Assembly: GCA_044326545.1 (NCBI GenBank)
Contig: JBIRBM010000002.1
Span: forward strand, 151,900 to 215,899
Length of the DNA stretch: 64,000 nucleotides
Reading direction: 5' to 3'
Source of the DNA: JANWJE01 sp044326545
GTDB lineage: Bacteria > Chlamydiota > Chlamydiia > Chlamydiales > Parachlamydiaceae
This document shows positions 8,795 through 17,926 of this stretch, one piece after another (the stretch's first letter is position 1; each line of letters opens with the position of its first letter). A program made the translations under genes and the position numbers. A model generated the notes under the pieces. The model was not told the DNA's origin. It did no database searches and saw only the letters and a list, made by a program, of their open reading frames with translations.

Positions 8795-9819
8795 TTGAGG
8801 ACCTCGCACACCACATGTTGAGTTCGTAAAAAAGTGAGGGCTTTTTGAATGTCGTCCGGCAAGCCTGTTAATTCAATAAAAAGATGTCCAACAACCGTTT
8901 CTTGAAGGTAATCAAGACCGCCGGATAAGATGTTGACTTCGATATCATACCGTTTGATCATATGAGAGATGACAGGTTCTTTTGCTTGTCTTCCTTCAAA
9001 TCCCAGCCTCACGATGCATTTTCCGGCATCCCGCTCTTTGAGTAATTCGCTTGGGACTTGTTCTGGATCTAAATGCAAAAGACGCTGGGTCACCGGGTGG
9101 CGCGGGTTCGTAAAAATATCAGCGACATGGCCCTCTTCGACAATTTGCCCTTGAGCTAAGACGGCAACTCGATGACACGCTTGTTTTACCGTCTCTAATT
9201 GATGGGTGATGATGACAATCGTAATCCCCAGCCGTTGATTCAAAGAGGTTAGCAATTGCAAAATATCACGCGTGGTTTTAGGGTCCAATGCCGAAGTTGG
9301 TTCATCGCACAAGAGAAGGCGTGGATTGGTTGCAAGGGCTCTTGCAATCCCTACCCGTTGTTTTTCCCCTCCGCTTAGCTGCGAAGGGTAGTGATCTTTT
9401 TTTGATTCTAATCCAACAATTGAGAGAAGTTCTCGAATTCTTTTATCTCGTTCGATTGCGGGGGTGCCAGTGATTTCTAGTGGATAGCCGATGTTAGATC
9501 CGACGGTTCTTGAGGAAAACAGTTGAAAATGTTGAAAAACCATTCCCATTTGTTTGCGCAAAAGCTCAAGCTCACGTCCATTTGCGTGAGGAAACTGTTT
9601 TCCATCAAATGTGATCGACCCTTGCGTCGGGATCTCTAGGCCGGTTAAGCAACGCAAGAGGGTTGATTTGCCAGCTCCGCTCATGCCGATGATTCCGTAG
9701 ACCGATCCGCGAGGAATCATCAGTTGAAGATCTTTCAAAGCGTAAAGAGGCGATCTTCCTTCTTGGGAAGAAGGAAATTCCTTAGACAGGTGTGTGATTT
9801 CAATAATATTGTCTTGCAT
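8791..9819 (-). CDS. metN: MetN methionine ABC transporter ATPase
   Basis: The ATP-binding subunit of the methionine importer. It has Walker A GMSGAGKST, signature LSGGEKQRVGIARAL, Walker B LLLCDEPTSALD and the H-loop ITHQ. The C-terminal 75 residues (IVRLGFEG…QHVVCEVLK) form the NIL/ACT-like domain that in the family binds methionine and inhibits transport. It is first in the operon. I see no SAM riboswitch or MetJ box upstream; that spacer holds a terminator for the gene before it. Confidence 0.93.
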   Translation of the reverse strand: MQDNIIEITHLSKEFPSSQEGRSPLYALKDLQLMIPRGSVYGIIGMSGAGKSTLLRCLTGLEIPTQGSITFDGKQFPHANGRELELLRKQMGMVFQHFQLFSSRTVGSNIGYPLEITGTPAIERDKRIRELLSIVGLESKKDHYPSQLSGGEKQRVGIARALATNPRLLLCDEPTSALDPKTTRDILQLLTSLNQRLGITIVIITHQLETVKQACHRVAVLAQGQIVEEGHVADIFTNPRHPVTQRLLHLDPEQVPSELLKERDAGKCIVRLGFEGRQAKEPVISHMIKRYDIEVNILSGGLDYLQETVVGHLFIELTGLPDDIQKALTFLRTQHVVCEVLK

Positions 9820-9945
9820 GAGGGCCTAATGTAAGGGAATGGAGGTGTTTTTCGATAGTTTCGTAACCTATCGATGCTTCTCAGATAGGCTGGTCTATTT
9901 TAAACACAATCCATGTTTTCCATCGACAGTTATACAGTGTTTGAT

Positions 9946-9973
9946 CGAAAAACTCCCCCCCCCGGGAGGGAGA
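9946..9973 (-). terminator. Intrinsic terminator after the coiled-coil gene
   Basis: Read on the minus strand, CTCCC and GGGAG arms with a C/G-rich loop are followed directly by TTTTT. It lies 65 bases past the stop of the 10040–11713 gene and before metN, so it separates the two transcription units. The + strand shows the C9GGGAGGGAG tract. Confidence 0.65.
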
Positions 9974-10039
9974 TCATCTGTTTAAAATCCTCAATGCAGT
10001 GATTCTAAACAGGTTCTACTCTGGCTTGAATCACGAAGT

Positions 10040-11713
10040 TTAATTCCCCGGTTTTTCGGGAAAAAGTTTTCCGTATATTCGACTGTTGAACTCTTCAATG
10101 ATTTTTGAAATCTCTTGACTCATCCGCAGTTCGTTTTTCAACATAAAAAGAGCCCCTTGCGGAAGATCCTTTAGCAATGTTAGAAGAGGAAAATCTTGGA
10201 GAATTTCTGCGGTTAATGTCATTTTTTTGGGTTTAATCGCAGGCTGAATCGTATCACTGTCTCGCTTTTTTAAAACAGTTTCACGGAGTTTTTTTTGATT
10301 AGACAACTCTTCTCTTTCTTTTTTCTTTTTTTGCAGCCCTTCTTTTAGGGTTTGTATATCGATTTTGTATGTTTTTTTGCATTTACTTTGTAAAACTTCT
10401 AACTGATTGTGTATGTCCGCTTCCTTGGATTGAATTTGTATGATGAGCCGCTTAAATTCATCGATCAGCTGTTCCAATACATCTTGTGCTTTCACGATGT
10501 CTAAACAATCGTAGAAATATTTTTTTTCTAGATCAGGCTCTTTTTTTATGATTTCTTTTTTTAATTCATGAGGATAGAAGGGGATTGGACTGATATCTTT
10601 ATCGTTGATATAAAAAAGAGAGACGACACGCTTCTCTTTAACCCCGTGATGGATCACTTTTAGGTTGGCCTCGCAGCGTCGTTGTTGTGTTTTTAAATCT
10701 TGCAAATGGCTTGCGTGCTCTTCGAGCTCCTTTTCCTGTGTAGTGTAGCTGTCGTTCAATTCTTGGAGAGGAATTAACGCAGTTGTTAATTCGTTCATAT
10801 AATTCTCGATGAGAGTAATTTCTTCGGTTAATTCATCATCCGTTAATTGGCGATAATGGATCGTGGATAATAACGGAGGATCGGGCTCTTTTGAAATTAA
10901 TTTAGGTAAGAAGGTGATGCGCTGGATTGAGGGTGCCGTTTCATTTTTTCTGGGTAATGGCGTTTTCTTCGCTCCGGTGTTCTGTTCAAGCGAAGAGGAT
11001 TTCTTAAAATTTTCCGAGGCACTTCTGAGGAGAGGGGGTTTTGTTAATCCGGCAAGTAGCCCTTGATGAAGATTTGGGCGTCTTGGTAATTCTTCTAAAA
11101 GCTGACTAGAAGTCGTGTCTTGAGAGGAAAGTGGAAAGCCAAAAATTGGATGCCTAGAAGGGGGGGGGGCAACAGAAAAGGAAGGGAATTTTTCAGGGGC
11201 AATGTCTTCCTCTTCACTGCTATTTTCTGAGTCTAGGCGACTTTGTGAATCTATTTCACTCTCGAAGCACTTCTGAACATGATTGTGTGTTTTAGGATCA
11301 TCAATTTGTGCGTGAACATCGCTGTTTGTTGAATCATTAATGGTTTTTCTTAACGTCTCTAACGTTTTTTTTTGCTCCTCTAATTTAACCTTACTTTGAG
11401 GATTAAATAAGTAAAATAAAAAAGTAAAAATTCCTAAAAAGCCTTTTTCGGCTGTTTGAAGTTTGTGAATGCGCTTCTGTAGGTTTATCTCAAGTTTAGC
11501 AAGCAGCCCTTTGTCTAACTCCGCTTGATGCTCTTGAATCATTTGATGAATTCTTTTGGTGATGTCAGCATCGCTAAATTCATATTCCGCCGAATTTAGT
11601 CGTTTAGTGGAACTGACACTGTAAAAACTTTTATTGTTTTTTTTATAAACCAAATTTGAATCTGTTTCGTAATTATGATTAATAATTTCTATTTGAAAAT
11701 TGAGTGGGGACAT
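10040..11713 (-). CDS. Large coiled-coil protein, candidate effector
   Basis: I do not recognise a family. The 557-residue protein has three regions. Residues 1–125 are helical and charged, with a short hydrophobic stretch (FLGIFTFLFYLF) near 92. The middle (about 140–285) is Ser/Pro-rich and looks disordered, with a DSENSSEEED acid patch. The rest (290–500) is mainly coiled coil with many Gln, Lys and Glu. No cleavable signal peptide is seen. Such layouts are common among secreted chlamydial effectors and inclusion-membrane-associated proteins, but nothing here proves secretion. It is a single-gene unit ending in the hairpin at 9946–9973. Confidence 0.8.
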   Translation of the reverse strand: MSPLNFQIEIINHNYETDSNLVYKKNNKSFYSVSSTKRLNSAEYEFSDADITKRIHQMIQEHQAELDKGLLAKLEINLQKRIHKLQTAEKGFLGIFTFLFYLFNPQSKVKLEEQKKTLETLRKTINDSTNSDVHAQIDDPKTHNHVQKCFESEIDSQSRLDSENSSEEEDIAPEKFPSFSVAPPPSRHPIFGFPLSSQDTTSSQLLEELPRRPNLHQGLLAGLTKPPLLRSASENFKKSSSLEQNTGAKKTPLPRKNETAPSIQRITFLPKLISKEPDPPLLSTIHYRQLTDDELTEEITLIENYMNELTTALIPLQELNDSYTTQEKELEEHASHLQDLKTQQRRCEANLKVIHHGVKEKRVVSLFYINDKDISPIPFYPHELKKEIIKKEPDLEKKYFYDCLDIVKAQDVLEQLIDEFKRLIIQIQSKEADIHNQLEVLQSKCKKTYKIDIQTLKEGLQKKKKEREELSNQKKLRETVLKKRDSDTIQPAIKPKKMTLTAEILQDFPLLTLLKDLPQGALFMLKNELRMSQEISKIIEEFNSRIYGKLFPEKPGN

Positions 11714-12301
11714 AATTTCTCTAAAATTGATATAAAAATTGTGATGTTGTTTTTATTTTTCAATACTCTAAAAAATATTTACGATATGTTTTAGCAAAAA
11801 AGCATTTAGATGATTGTTATGAGGATAAATGATCAGATTTTTCCCGAAAAATGCCGATTTTGGGTTGTTTAGATGATAAAAATAGTCGTGTAAAATTAGA
11901 ATGTTTTTAAAAATAAATTAAAGTTTGCAACAGCGATTCTATTATAAAATGTTGTTAAATGTAAATGTTTTTTACGTGAAATTTTTGAATCAAAAACAAA
12001 GAATAATTTTAAATAGATTTTTTTCAAAAATGTAAATGCGATGAAACACAAGAGCTCTCAGATGAGTCATTTCGCAGGGTCTTGTTGCATAAATGCCCCT
12101 TACCTTGGTTGTTGATAAACTTTAACGTGATGCTGCTCAAAGATGGTATCACGAGGCTCGTGAATCAATTTTAAGCTCTGCGTTCTGCGCTGCTCCCTCT
12201 GTGTTAAATATTTTATCCATAGATGTTGCAAAACCTCTGTGAGAGTATTTATGCAACAACGTCATTTTGCAGATTAATCATTCAGTAGGTTTGGTTAACC
12301 T
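11714..12301. other. AT-rich spacer with IS-like remnant
   Basis: No gene was found. From 11714 to about 12060 it is very AT-rich and probably holds the promoter of the coiled-coil gene. From 12067 to 12272 is the IS/MITE-like remnant listed separately. Confidence 0.6.
12067..12272. mobile_element. Short IS5-like remnant or MITE
   Basis: TTGTTGCATAAAT at 12082–12094 is matched by its inverted copy ATTTATGCAACAA at 12247–12259. GTTGCATAAA-type ends are typical of IS5/IS903-like elements. The ends are flanked by near-identical direct repeats TCATTTCGCAG (12067–12077) and TCATTTTGCAG (12262–12272), which look like a target duplication. The roughly 150-bp interior has no transposase frame, so it is a non-autonomous or deleted element. 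Confidence 0.55.
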
Positions 12302-13513
12302 TCATTTGTTTGTCTGATCCACTGGGCGTAGGCTAATCATTTGACTGCCGCATTGGAGCACTAATCCCAAGATTGCAATATAAAGTGGTAAAGGAAGGGC
12401 TGTTCCATTATGAAGCGCACTCATGACCCAGGTCAAGCCGGCAATCAAACAATAGTAGCATCCTCCAAAAATTGATCCAGCTGTGCCGGCTGCCATTTGA
12501 TAAGGCTTTAAGGCGTGACTTAAGCTATTTGGAATGATCAAGCCGATCCCAAAAAATATGGTAAATAGGGTGGAAACGGCGATTGACATCCCGAGGGCAT
12601 GTAAATCAACAATTCCCATGATAACCGCTAATGTGAACATAACACCTCCTCCAAATACACACAATGCACCCGATTGAATCATATGCTGATGAGAAAAGCG
12701 ATGCTGTTGGCGATAAGATATGTGAGCTGCCAGAATCGTAGCAGCAGCAATGAGAAGTCCAAAAAATCCATAATGACTGGGTTGCATTCCAAGTTGTTCG
12801 ACGAAAACAAATGGAGCTTCCTGGTAAAAACCAAATAAAATTCCATTTGTCGCACTAATGAGAAGAATATGACCCCATAACATTCGATTTTTTATCATCT
12901 CCATGAATAAAAGAGCGATTTTATCGGTTGATAAGCGCTTAATCTCGTTAGGACGTGTTTCTGGCAAAGATAAAAATGACCAGATACCTAAAATAATGGA
13001 TACGATTGTTAACGCCCAAAAATTTGCTCTCCACCCCATCAATTCACTGATGAATCCGCCCAATAAGGGGCCAATAGCAGGTGAAAAAGCCAAAGCACCC
13101 GACATCAGGGCAAAAAGTTTTGTTCGCTCTGCTCCATCATAGGAATCACGTAACATTGTTTGCGTGATCACCGAACCAACGCTCGCTCCAAATGCCTGGA
13201 AAAAACGCCATGCTAATAGAGCCTCTACACTTCCAGCATTTGCACATCCAACGGTTCCTATTCCATAAATCATGAGACCTATCAGCATTGCCTTACGCCG
13301 GCCGCTCCAATCAGAAATCGTTCCCCATAGCAAAACACCAAGGGCAAATCCTAAAAAGTAAATGGCAAGAGTTGCTTCCACCATATAAGCACTAGCGGCT
13401 AATCCGCTAGCCACATTGGGCAATGCCGGAGTGTATATCGTTTCACTAATCTGTGGAAATCCGACTAAAGCAATCAATAGTCCTATCGAAAGTGTTTGTT
13501 GGTTATTTTTCAC
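12302..13513 (-). CDS. Bcr/CflA-type MFS efflux transporter
   Basis: An inner-membrane drug/proton antiporter of the major facilitator superfamily, 403 residues and about 12 helices. The loop 2–3 motif is GTISDWSGRRKAMLIG, and the following RFFQAFGASVGSVITQTMLRD matches Bcr/CflA proteins. It is divergent from the LysR gene at 13620, with a 106-bp spacer between them, so that regulator probably controls it. Substrate unknown; bicyclomycin- or chloramphenicol-type export is the family norm. Confidence 0.88.
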   Translation of the reverse strand: MKNNQQTLSIGLLIALVGFPQISETIYTPALPNVASGLAASAYMVEATLAIYFLGFALGVLLWGTISDWSGRRKAMLIGLMIYGIGTVGCANAGSVEALLAWRFFQAFGASVGSVITQTMLRDSYDGAERTKLFALMSGALAFSPAIGPLLGGFISELMGWRANFWALTIVSIILGIWSFLSLPETRPNEIKRLSTDKIALLFMEMIKNRMLWGHILLISATNGILFGFYQEAPFVFVEQLGMQPSHYGFFGLLIAAATILAAHISYRQQHRFSHQHMIQSGALCVFGGGVMFTLAVIMGIVDLHALGMSIAVSTLFTIFFGIGLIIPNSLSHALKPYQMAAGTAGSIFGGCYYCLIAGLTWVMSALHNGTALPLPLYIAILGLVLQCGSQMISLRPVDQTNK

Positions 13514-13619
13514 GCATGCATCTCCTAAATCATCAGGTTGTTGTACACTCTATTGTAAATAAGTGAATAATTATTTAGAATAAGGCTTAAAGTTAAGAAA
13601 TCGTAACCAAGAGTTAATA

Positions 13620-14489
13620 ATGCCGGATCTGTCACAAATGGAAACATTTACTTTAACCTCACAGCTTGGCACCTTAGCTGCAGTAGCAAAAAAGCTGGGA
13701 ATTTCTCCTGCTGCTGTCAGTAAACAACTCACACGACTTGAGGAAGAGTTGGGTGTGCAGCTTTTGGTCCGCTCGACACGCCGGATAGAGTTAACTGAAG
13801 TAGGAGTCAACTATTGCCTTCAATGCCATCGTATTCTTGAAGAGGTTGAGGCTGCTGCCGCGTTGATTTCCCAGGTAAAAACGATCCCTCATGGAAGTTT
13901 AAAAATTGTGAGTGGGCGGCATTTTGCAACGTCTTATCTCATCCCGCATATGAGGGAATTTCTATTGAGGTATCCGAAAATAGAGTTGAATCTTGAGCTT
14001 GCGGAGCGAATTCCTGATTTAAATTTAGAAGCCATTGATGTTCTGATTGGTATGAGTATTTCAGCAACAGGGGATGCGATCCAAAAGCGCATCGCAACAA
14101 CTTCCTATTCATTCTGTGCATCCCCTGATTATTTAAAACGATTCGGCAGACCTGAAAAACCAATCGATTTAAAAAAACATCAGGTTATTACCCATAGTAT
14201 GCGAAAGCCAGATAACGAATTGTTATTCCGAGATAACGAAGTGATTACCATCACCCCCTACATCCGTGTCAATGATGCTCAAACGATGTTGAAGTTTGCA
14301 CTCGATGGGTTGGGTATCGTCAAGCTTCATCATTACGTTGTTAAAGAGCATCTGGAGCAAGGTGCATTAGAAGAATTGTTGACGATTTATCATCATTCAG
14401 AAATTCCAATTTATGTGGCATATCCGCAGCGACGTTATATTTCTTCAAAAGTTCGTTGCTTTATCGATTTTATTACGGAAAGAATGTAG
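13620..14489 (+). CDS. LysR-family transcriptional regulator
   Basis: A 289-residue LysR regulator. The N-terminal winged helix covers residues 1–60 (LGTLAAVAKKLGISPAAVSKQLTRLEEELGVQLLVRSTRRIELTE). The effector-binding domain starts near 88 (GSLKIVSGRHFATSYLIPHMREFL). It is closest in feel to the AaeR/DmlR-type subgroup. It is transcribed away from the MFS gene, the standard arrangement for a LysR protein that governs its neighbour and itself. The shared spacer includes an AT-rich dyad (TGAATAATTATTTA) near 13562 that might be part of the operator. LysR proteins are rare in Chlamydiaceae, which suggests acquired DNA. Confidence 0.88.
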   Translation: MPDLSQMETFTLTSQLGTLAAVAKKLGISPAAVSKQLTRLEEELGVQLLVRSTRRIELTEVGVNYCLQCHRILEEVEAAAALISQVKTIPHGSLKIVSGRHFATSYLIPHMREFLLRYPKIELNLELAERIPDLNLEAIDVLIGMSISATGDAIQKRIATTSYSFCASPDYLKRFGRPEKPIDLKKHQVITHSMRKPDNELLFRDNEVITITPYIRVNDAQTMLKFALDGLGIVKLHHYVVKEHLEQGALEELLTIYHHSEIPIYVAYPQRRYISSKVRCFIDFITERM

Positions 14490-14537
14490 GGACCAGAAGC
14501 GCGATTTAGTCTGAAGCGAAAGATCTCGCGGTTGAAA

Positions 14538-14700
14538 TAGACTTCTTCGGAAACTTCATTGACTTGCTAAAACCGCCATTTTTGGCATCTTTTTTGTAAA
14601 ATTTTTCGACCGTATGTGCCCATACGGTCTCAAAATTTTCAAAACAATCTCGTCAAAAAGGGCAATTTTTTCAAGCAAAGCAAGTTTCCGAAGAAGTCTA
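14538..14700 (+). repeat. 163-bp hairpin element, copy 1
   Basis: Bounded by TA at both ends, with perfect 18-bp terminal inverted repeats AGACTTCTTCGGAAACTT. The middle has a dyad GACCGTATG–TGCC–CATACGGTC. The left half and the reverse complement of the right half align along their whole length, so the element can fold as one long hairpin. Two further copies of exactly the same length are at 33355 and 48559. It lies between the LysR gene and xerC (convergent). Confidence 0.85.
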
Positions 14701-14742
14701 ATGTCCAAAGGTTGCTTGAAGTCAACTTTTTGTTATGATGTT

Positions 14743-15732
14743 TTAAGCTCGAGGATGGGTTTCATCGTAGATTTTTTTCTTCAATTTTGTTGACACTTGT
14801 GTATAAATTGTGGTTGTTGCTAAGGAACTATGTCCAAGTAAGACTTGAATGGTTTTGAGATCCATTCCATTTTCGAGCCAATGAGTGGCAATTGTATGAC
14901 GGATTGTGTGGGGAGTGATATGGCCTGATAATCCACTTTGTTTTAAATAGGCATCAAACATCCGATCAATTGATCGAGTGGTGAGGCGGGTGCCATGTTT
15001 ATTCAGAAAGACAGCCATGTGATCCACTTGCGCAGAGTGGGTATTTGAACAGATATAGCGCTCTGCATGCTCGACATACAATTTGATCCAGTTGGCCGCA
15101 TTTTTAGTCATCGGGACCATCCGTTCTTTTTTCCCCTTACCTCGGAGTTTGAGTGTTAAGTTGCAATAGTCGACATCTTGCCTGTTAAGCCCGGCTAATT
15201 CGCTCACACGTAATCCGGAACTATAGAAAAGTTCCATAATCGTCTTATCGCGGATCCCCAAATAGGAGGACACATCGGGTTGATTGAAAAAATGGGTAAT
15301 TTGATCGTAATTAAGGGAGACGGGAAGTGTTCGATCGAGTTTTGGGCTATCGAGTTCTTCTGTCGGATTAAATGAGGTAATTCCTTGGATTTGGGCATAT
15401 CGGAAAAAGCTTCTTAGGGAAGAGAGGCGGCGGGCAATCGTTTTTTTATTTTGTTTACTTAGGCTGAGCGAAGCTAAAAAACCGCGAATGGTTTTACGAT
15501 CAATTTGAGAAAGGTTGAGTTTGTCATCGAATTGAGGGGAGCGATCTGCATAACGGGTGTTAAATGAAATTTTGGGGGGAAGTTCGTCAGATTTTGCATG
15601 TGCAAGCCACTCTTTTTCTAAATAAGATTTAAAAGAGTTTAAATCGATTGCATAATTGCGAATTGTATGCTCGGAGGCATTTTTAATGACCCTTAAATAC
15701 TCAAGAAAACGATAACTCGTCTCGATAAACAC
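14743..15732 (-). CDS. xerC: XerC-type tyrosine recombinase
   Basis: A site-specific recombinase that resolves chromosome dimers at dif with its partner XerD. It has a SAM-like N-terminal core-binding domain (about 1–110), though with a 25-residue insertion around 45–70. The catalytic domain shows SGLRVSELAGL, the HTIRH box, LLGHSSLATTTIYTQVS with the Tyr nucleophile, and the C-terminal HPRA ending typical of XerC. It starts at a GTG at 15732. It lies downstream of rnz, with 89 bases between them. I see no phage genes, so a housekeeping role is far more likely than an integrase. Confidence 0.85.
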   Translation of the reverse strand: MFIETSYRFLEYLRVIKNASEHTIRNYAIDLNSFKSYLEKEWLAHAKSDELPPKISFNTRYADRSPQFDDKLNLSQIDRKTIRGFLASLSLSKQNKKTIARRLSSLRSFFRYAQIQGITSFNPTEELDSPKLDRTLPVSLNYDQITHFFNQPDVSSYLGIRDKTIMELFYSSGLRVSELAGLNRQDVDYCNLTLKLRGKGKKERMVPMTKNAANWIKLYVEHAERYICSNTHSAQVDHMAVFLNKHGTRLTTRSIDRMFDAYLKQSGLSGHITPHTIRHTIATHWLENGMDLKTIQVLLGHSSLATTTIYTQVSTKLKKKIYDETHPRA

Positions 15733-15821
15733 AAGAATACCTAGTATGCTGTTCAGATTAAAATGACTGGTTCGACTGCGTCAAAGCCAGGGGGCTCTCT
15801 ATCGTTCCTCATGTAGGGACA

Positions 15822-16742
15822 TCAGGGTTTTTGGTTGATTTTTTGAAAAGGAAAGGTGATAAAGTCATCGGCTACCGAAGTGTTCGCAAAGACCGATCTA
15901 GCTTCTTGTTCAAATGGTTTTAAATTTTGGTAACGGGCCGAAAAATGAGTTAAAATGAGTTTTTTTGCCTCTGCTTCCTTAGCAATTTCTGCCGCTTGCT
16001 TCGCCGTCATGTGGTGATGCAATCGGGCTAATTCAGCGTGCTCTTCCAAATAGGTACTTTCACAAAGAAAAAGAGAGGCTCCTCGAGCTAGATGAATTGC
16101 ACTTTGACAGGGAACAGTGTCAATAACAACAGCAAAACTATCGCCATGACGGATCCAGCTTACATCGTCTAATGTCACTCTTTTATCTCCAATCATCACA
16201 CACCCTTTTTCTTGAAGTTCTTTGACAAGGGGTCCTTTTACTCCATGTGCGGCAAGTTTATCATTTTCAAACTTGCGTGTATCTGGTTCCGTTATCCGCC
16301 AACCAATATTTTCAACGCCGTGGAGGAGGAATTCTGCTTCTATCTTAAATTTTCCGTCATCTTCAACAACTCCCGCTTGTGAGACAGGATGTTCAACAAC
16401 TTTAATTCTTTCATGATAAATCGACCCGTAGCGGAGGCGATCGAAGTATTTTTTTCCACTCGCCGGGTAGTAGCAATGAATCAGATGTGAAACATTATCT
16501 AAATTCAGTCTCATGAGAATCGATCCCAATCCCAAGCAGTGGTCTCCATGAAAATGGGAGATAAAAATGCGGGTGACAACTGTTGGAGCAATATTTGCAA
16601 AAATAAATTGACGTTGCGTTCCTTCCCCCGGATCAAATAACAATCCTTCTCCATTCCAACGTAAAAGGTAGGCTCCATGACTGCGAAAACGGGTGGGTTG
16701 TTGACTTGAACACCCTAAAATAGTTAAATCGCGTACTGACAT
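15822..16742 (-). CDS. rnz: Ribonuclease Z
   Basis: A zinc-dependent endonuclease that trims tRNA 3' trailers. It is a metallo-beta-lactamase fold protein of 306 residues with HFHGDH at 63–68. A flexible-arm region (about 155–200, including DKLAAHGVKGPLVKELQEKG) is typical of RNase Z. Further metal ligands are VVIDT, HHHMTAKQAAEIA and LTHFSARY. Its gene follows the rhomboid gene by five bases and belongs to the lon–hldE2–rhomboid–rnz unit. Confidence 0.92.
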   Translation of the reverse strand: MSVRDLTILGCSSQQPTRFRSHGAYLLRWNGEGLLFDPGEGTQRQFIFANIAPTVVTRIFISHFHGDHCLGLGSILMRLNLDNVSHLIHCYYPASGKKYFDRLRYGSIYHERIKVVEHPVSQAGVVEDDGKFKIEAEFLLHGVENIGWRITEPDTRKFENDKLAAHGVKGPLVKELQEKGCVMIGDKRVTLDDVSWIRHGDSFAVVIDTVPCQSAIHLARGASLFLCESTYLEEHAELARLHHHMTAKQAAEIAKEAEAKKLILTHFSARYQNLKPFEQEARSVFANTSVADDFITFPFQKINQKP

Positions 16743-16747
16743 TTTTT

Positions 16748-17926
16748 TTAGTTATGCCTCCAACTAAAGAAATTAAGTCTACCCAATAAAAATCCCGTGG
16801 CTCCCCCGATCAGGTGGGCCATGTTCGCGATATTTGGAGCCATTGACCATTCAAATGATTTTTCGATAAAAAATGAAAAAAGTTGAATCGCTGCCATACC
16901 CAAAATAAAGAGCAACATAAAAGCAAAGGTTGATCGGTCGATTTGATATCCCTCCCAAGCGGCGACTCTTTGCCTCACCCAAATAAAGGTTAACATCCCA
17001 ATCAAAACGCCTGAAAGCCCGACAAAATTGGAGCCGCTCATCAAGTATTGTGCCGTATTTGAGGCAATCCCCGCGATGAGAATAAAAATCACATAGCGGA
17101 TGCGAGGAAGCCTTTGCTCTATTTGCTTCCCTAATACAATTAACCATAACATATTAAAGAACAAGTGAAGAAGATCGCCGTGTAAAAGGCAAGGGGTAAA
17201 GAGACGCCATATTTGCCCTTCTTGAATTTTTTCAAACGTGGGATATTGAGTGAGCCCTTGCTTGGCGGATTGCCAACCTCCTTTAAGAAGAAGTTGATAA
17301 AAACCGGGCCAAACAGGAGTGTTGTTAATTTGTTTGATCAACCGAATGCCCTCTGGAGGGAGATCCTGGCGTGTCTCGAGTTCTTCATATCCGTAGAGAC
17401 GGACGAATCGATTGATGAGTGCATAAAATTTCGGATAGTCATAAAGAAGTGTTCTTTCGATGGGGGAAGTGAATAAGGTCAGTCCAGAGAATTTTTCGGG
17501 TGTTTGTAAAGAAGGAAGAATGATGTGGCTGACGACAAAGAGGAGAGTACAGATGACCAGAAGTCCCTGTGTCATCCACCCCATGGGTTGTTTATCCCAA
17601 GGAGGGGAAGTGGATTGAGGTCCCTTTTCTAGATTTTTTGATGGAAGATTCAGGGGTTGAATTAACTGAATGTGGTGAAAGGAATCATGGGAATCAGCAA
17701 ATAAGGGATCTTCGGGGTGAGCTAAAAAAAGTTGGAACCACTTTAAAACGTCCTCAATATGGTTTTCATCTTGAATCCAGAATTGACAATGGGTTTGGCC
17801 ATACGAATGGCTTGCCCAATCATGATGATGTTGAATCTCAATCTGGTGCAAAATTTGGTGCTGATTGAGGAAATGAGAAAAAATGGAGGCCTTTTTTTCA
17901 TCATCGAGTGTGCCGATTAAGCGCAT
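16748..17926 (-). CDS. glpG: GlpG-like rhomboid intramembrane protease
   Basis: An intramembrane serine protease of 392 residues. The N-terminal 80 residues resemble the GlpG cytoplasmic domain. A first membrane segment lies near 120 and the six-helix core from about 230. It carries the HLFFNML motif, GLSGVLIGM with the catalytic Ser, and the catalytic His in MAHLIGGATGFLLG. The loop between the first helix and the core is longer than in E. coli GlpG. It is adjacent to hldE2 with no gap (17926/17927) and is cotranscribed with lon. Substrates unknown. Confidence 0.88.
   Translation of the reverse strand: MRLIGTLDDEKKASIFSHFLNQHQILHQIEIQHHHDWASHSYGQTHCQFWIQDENHIEDVLKWFQLFLAHPEDPLFADSHDSFHHIQLIQPLNLPSKNLEKGPQSTSPPWDKQPMGWMTQGLLVICTLLFVVSHIILPSLQTPEKFSGLTLFTSPIERTLLYDYPKFYALINRFVRLYGYEELETRQDLPPEGIRLIKQINNTPVWPGFYQLLLKGGWQSAKQGLTQYPTFEKIQEGQIWRLFTPCLLHGDLLHLFFNMLWLIVLGKQIEQRLPRIRYVIFILIAGIASNTAQYLMSGSNFVGLSGVLIGMLTFIWVRQRVAAWEGYQIDRSTFAFMLLFILGMAAIQLFSFFIEKSFEWSMAPNIANMAHLIGGATGFLLGRLNFFSWRHN

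Noticed and set aside
9820..10039. SAM riboswitch or MetJ box upstream of metNIQ
   Set aside because: No SAM-riboswitch core or tandem AGACGTCT-like boxes could be found; the spacer is explained by a terminator and a repeat tag.
14743..15732. XerC-like gene as a phage or island integrase
   Set aside because: The HPRA ending and its place beside rnz and lon fit the chromosomal dimer-resolution recombinase; no adjacent tRNA, excisionase or phage genes.
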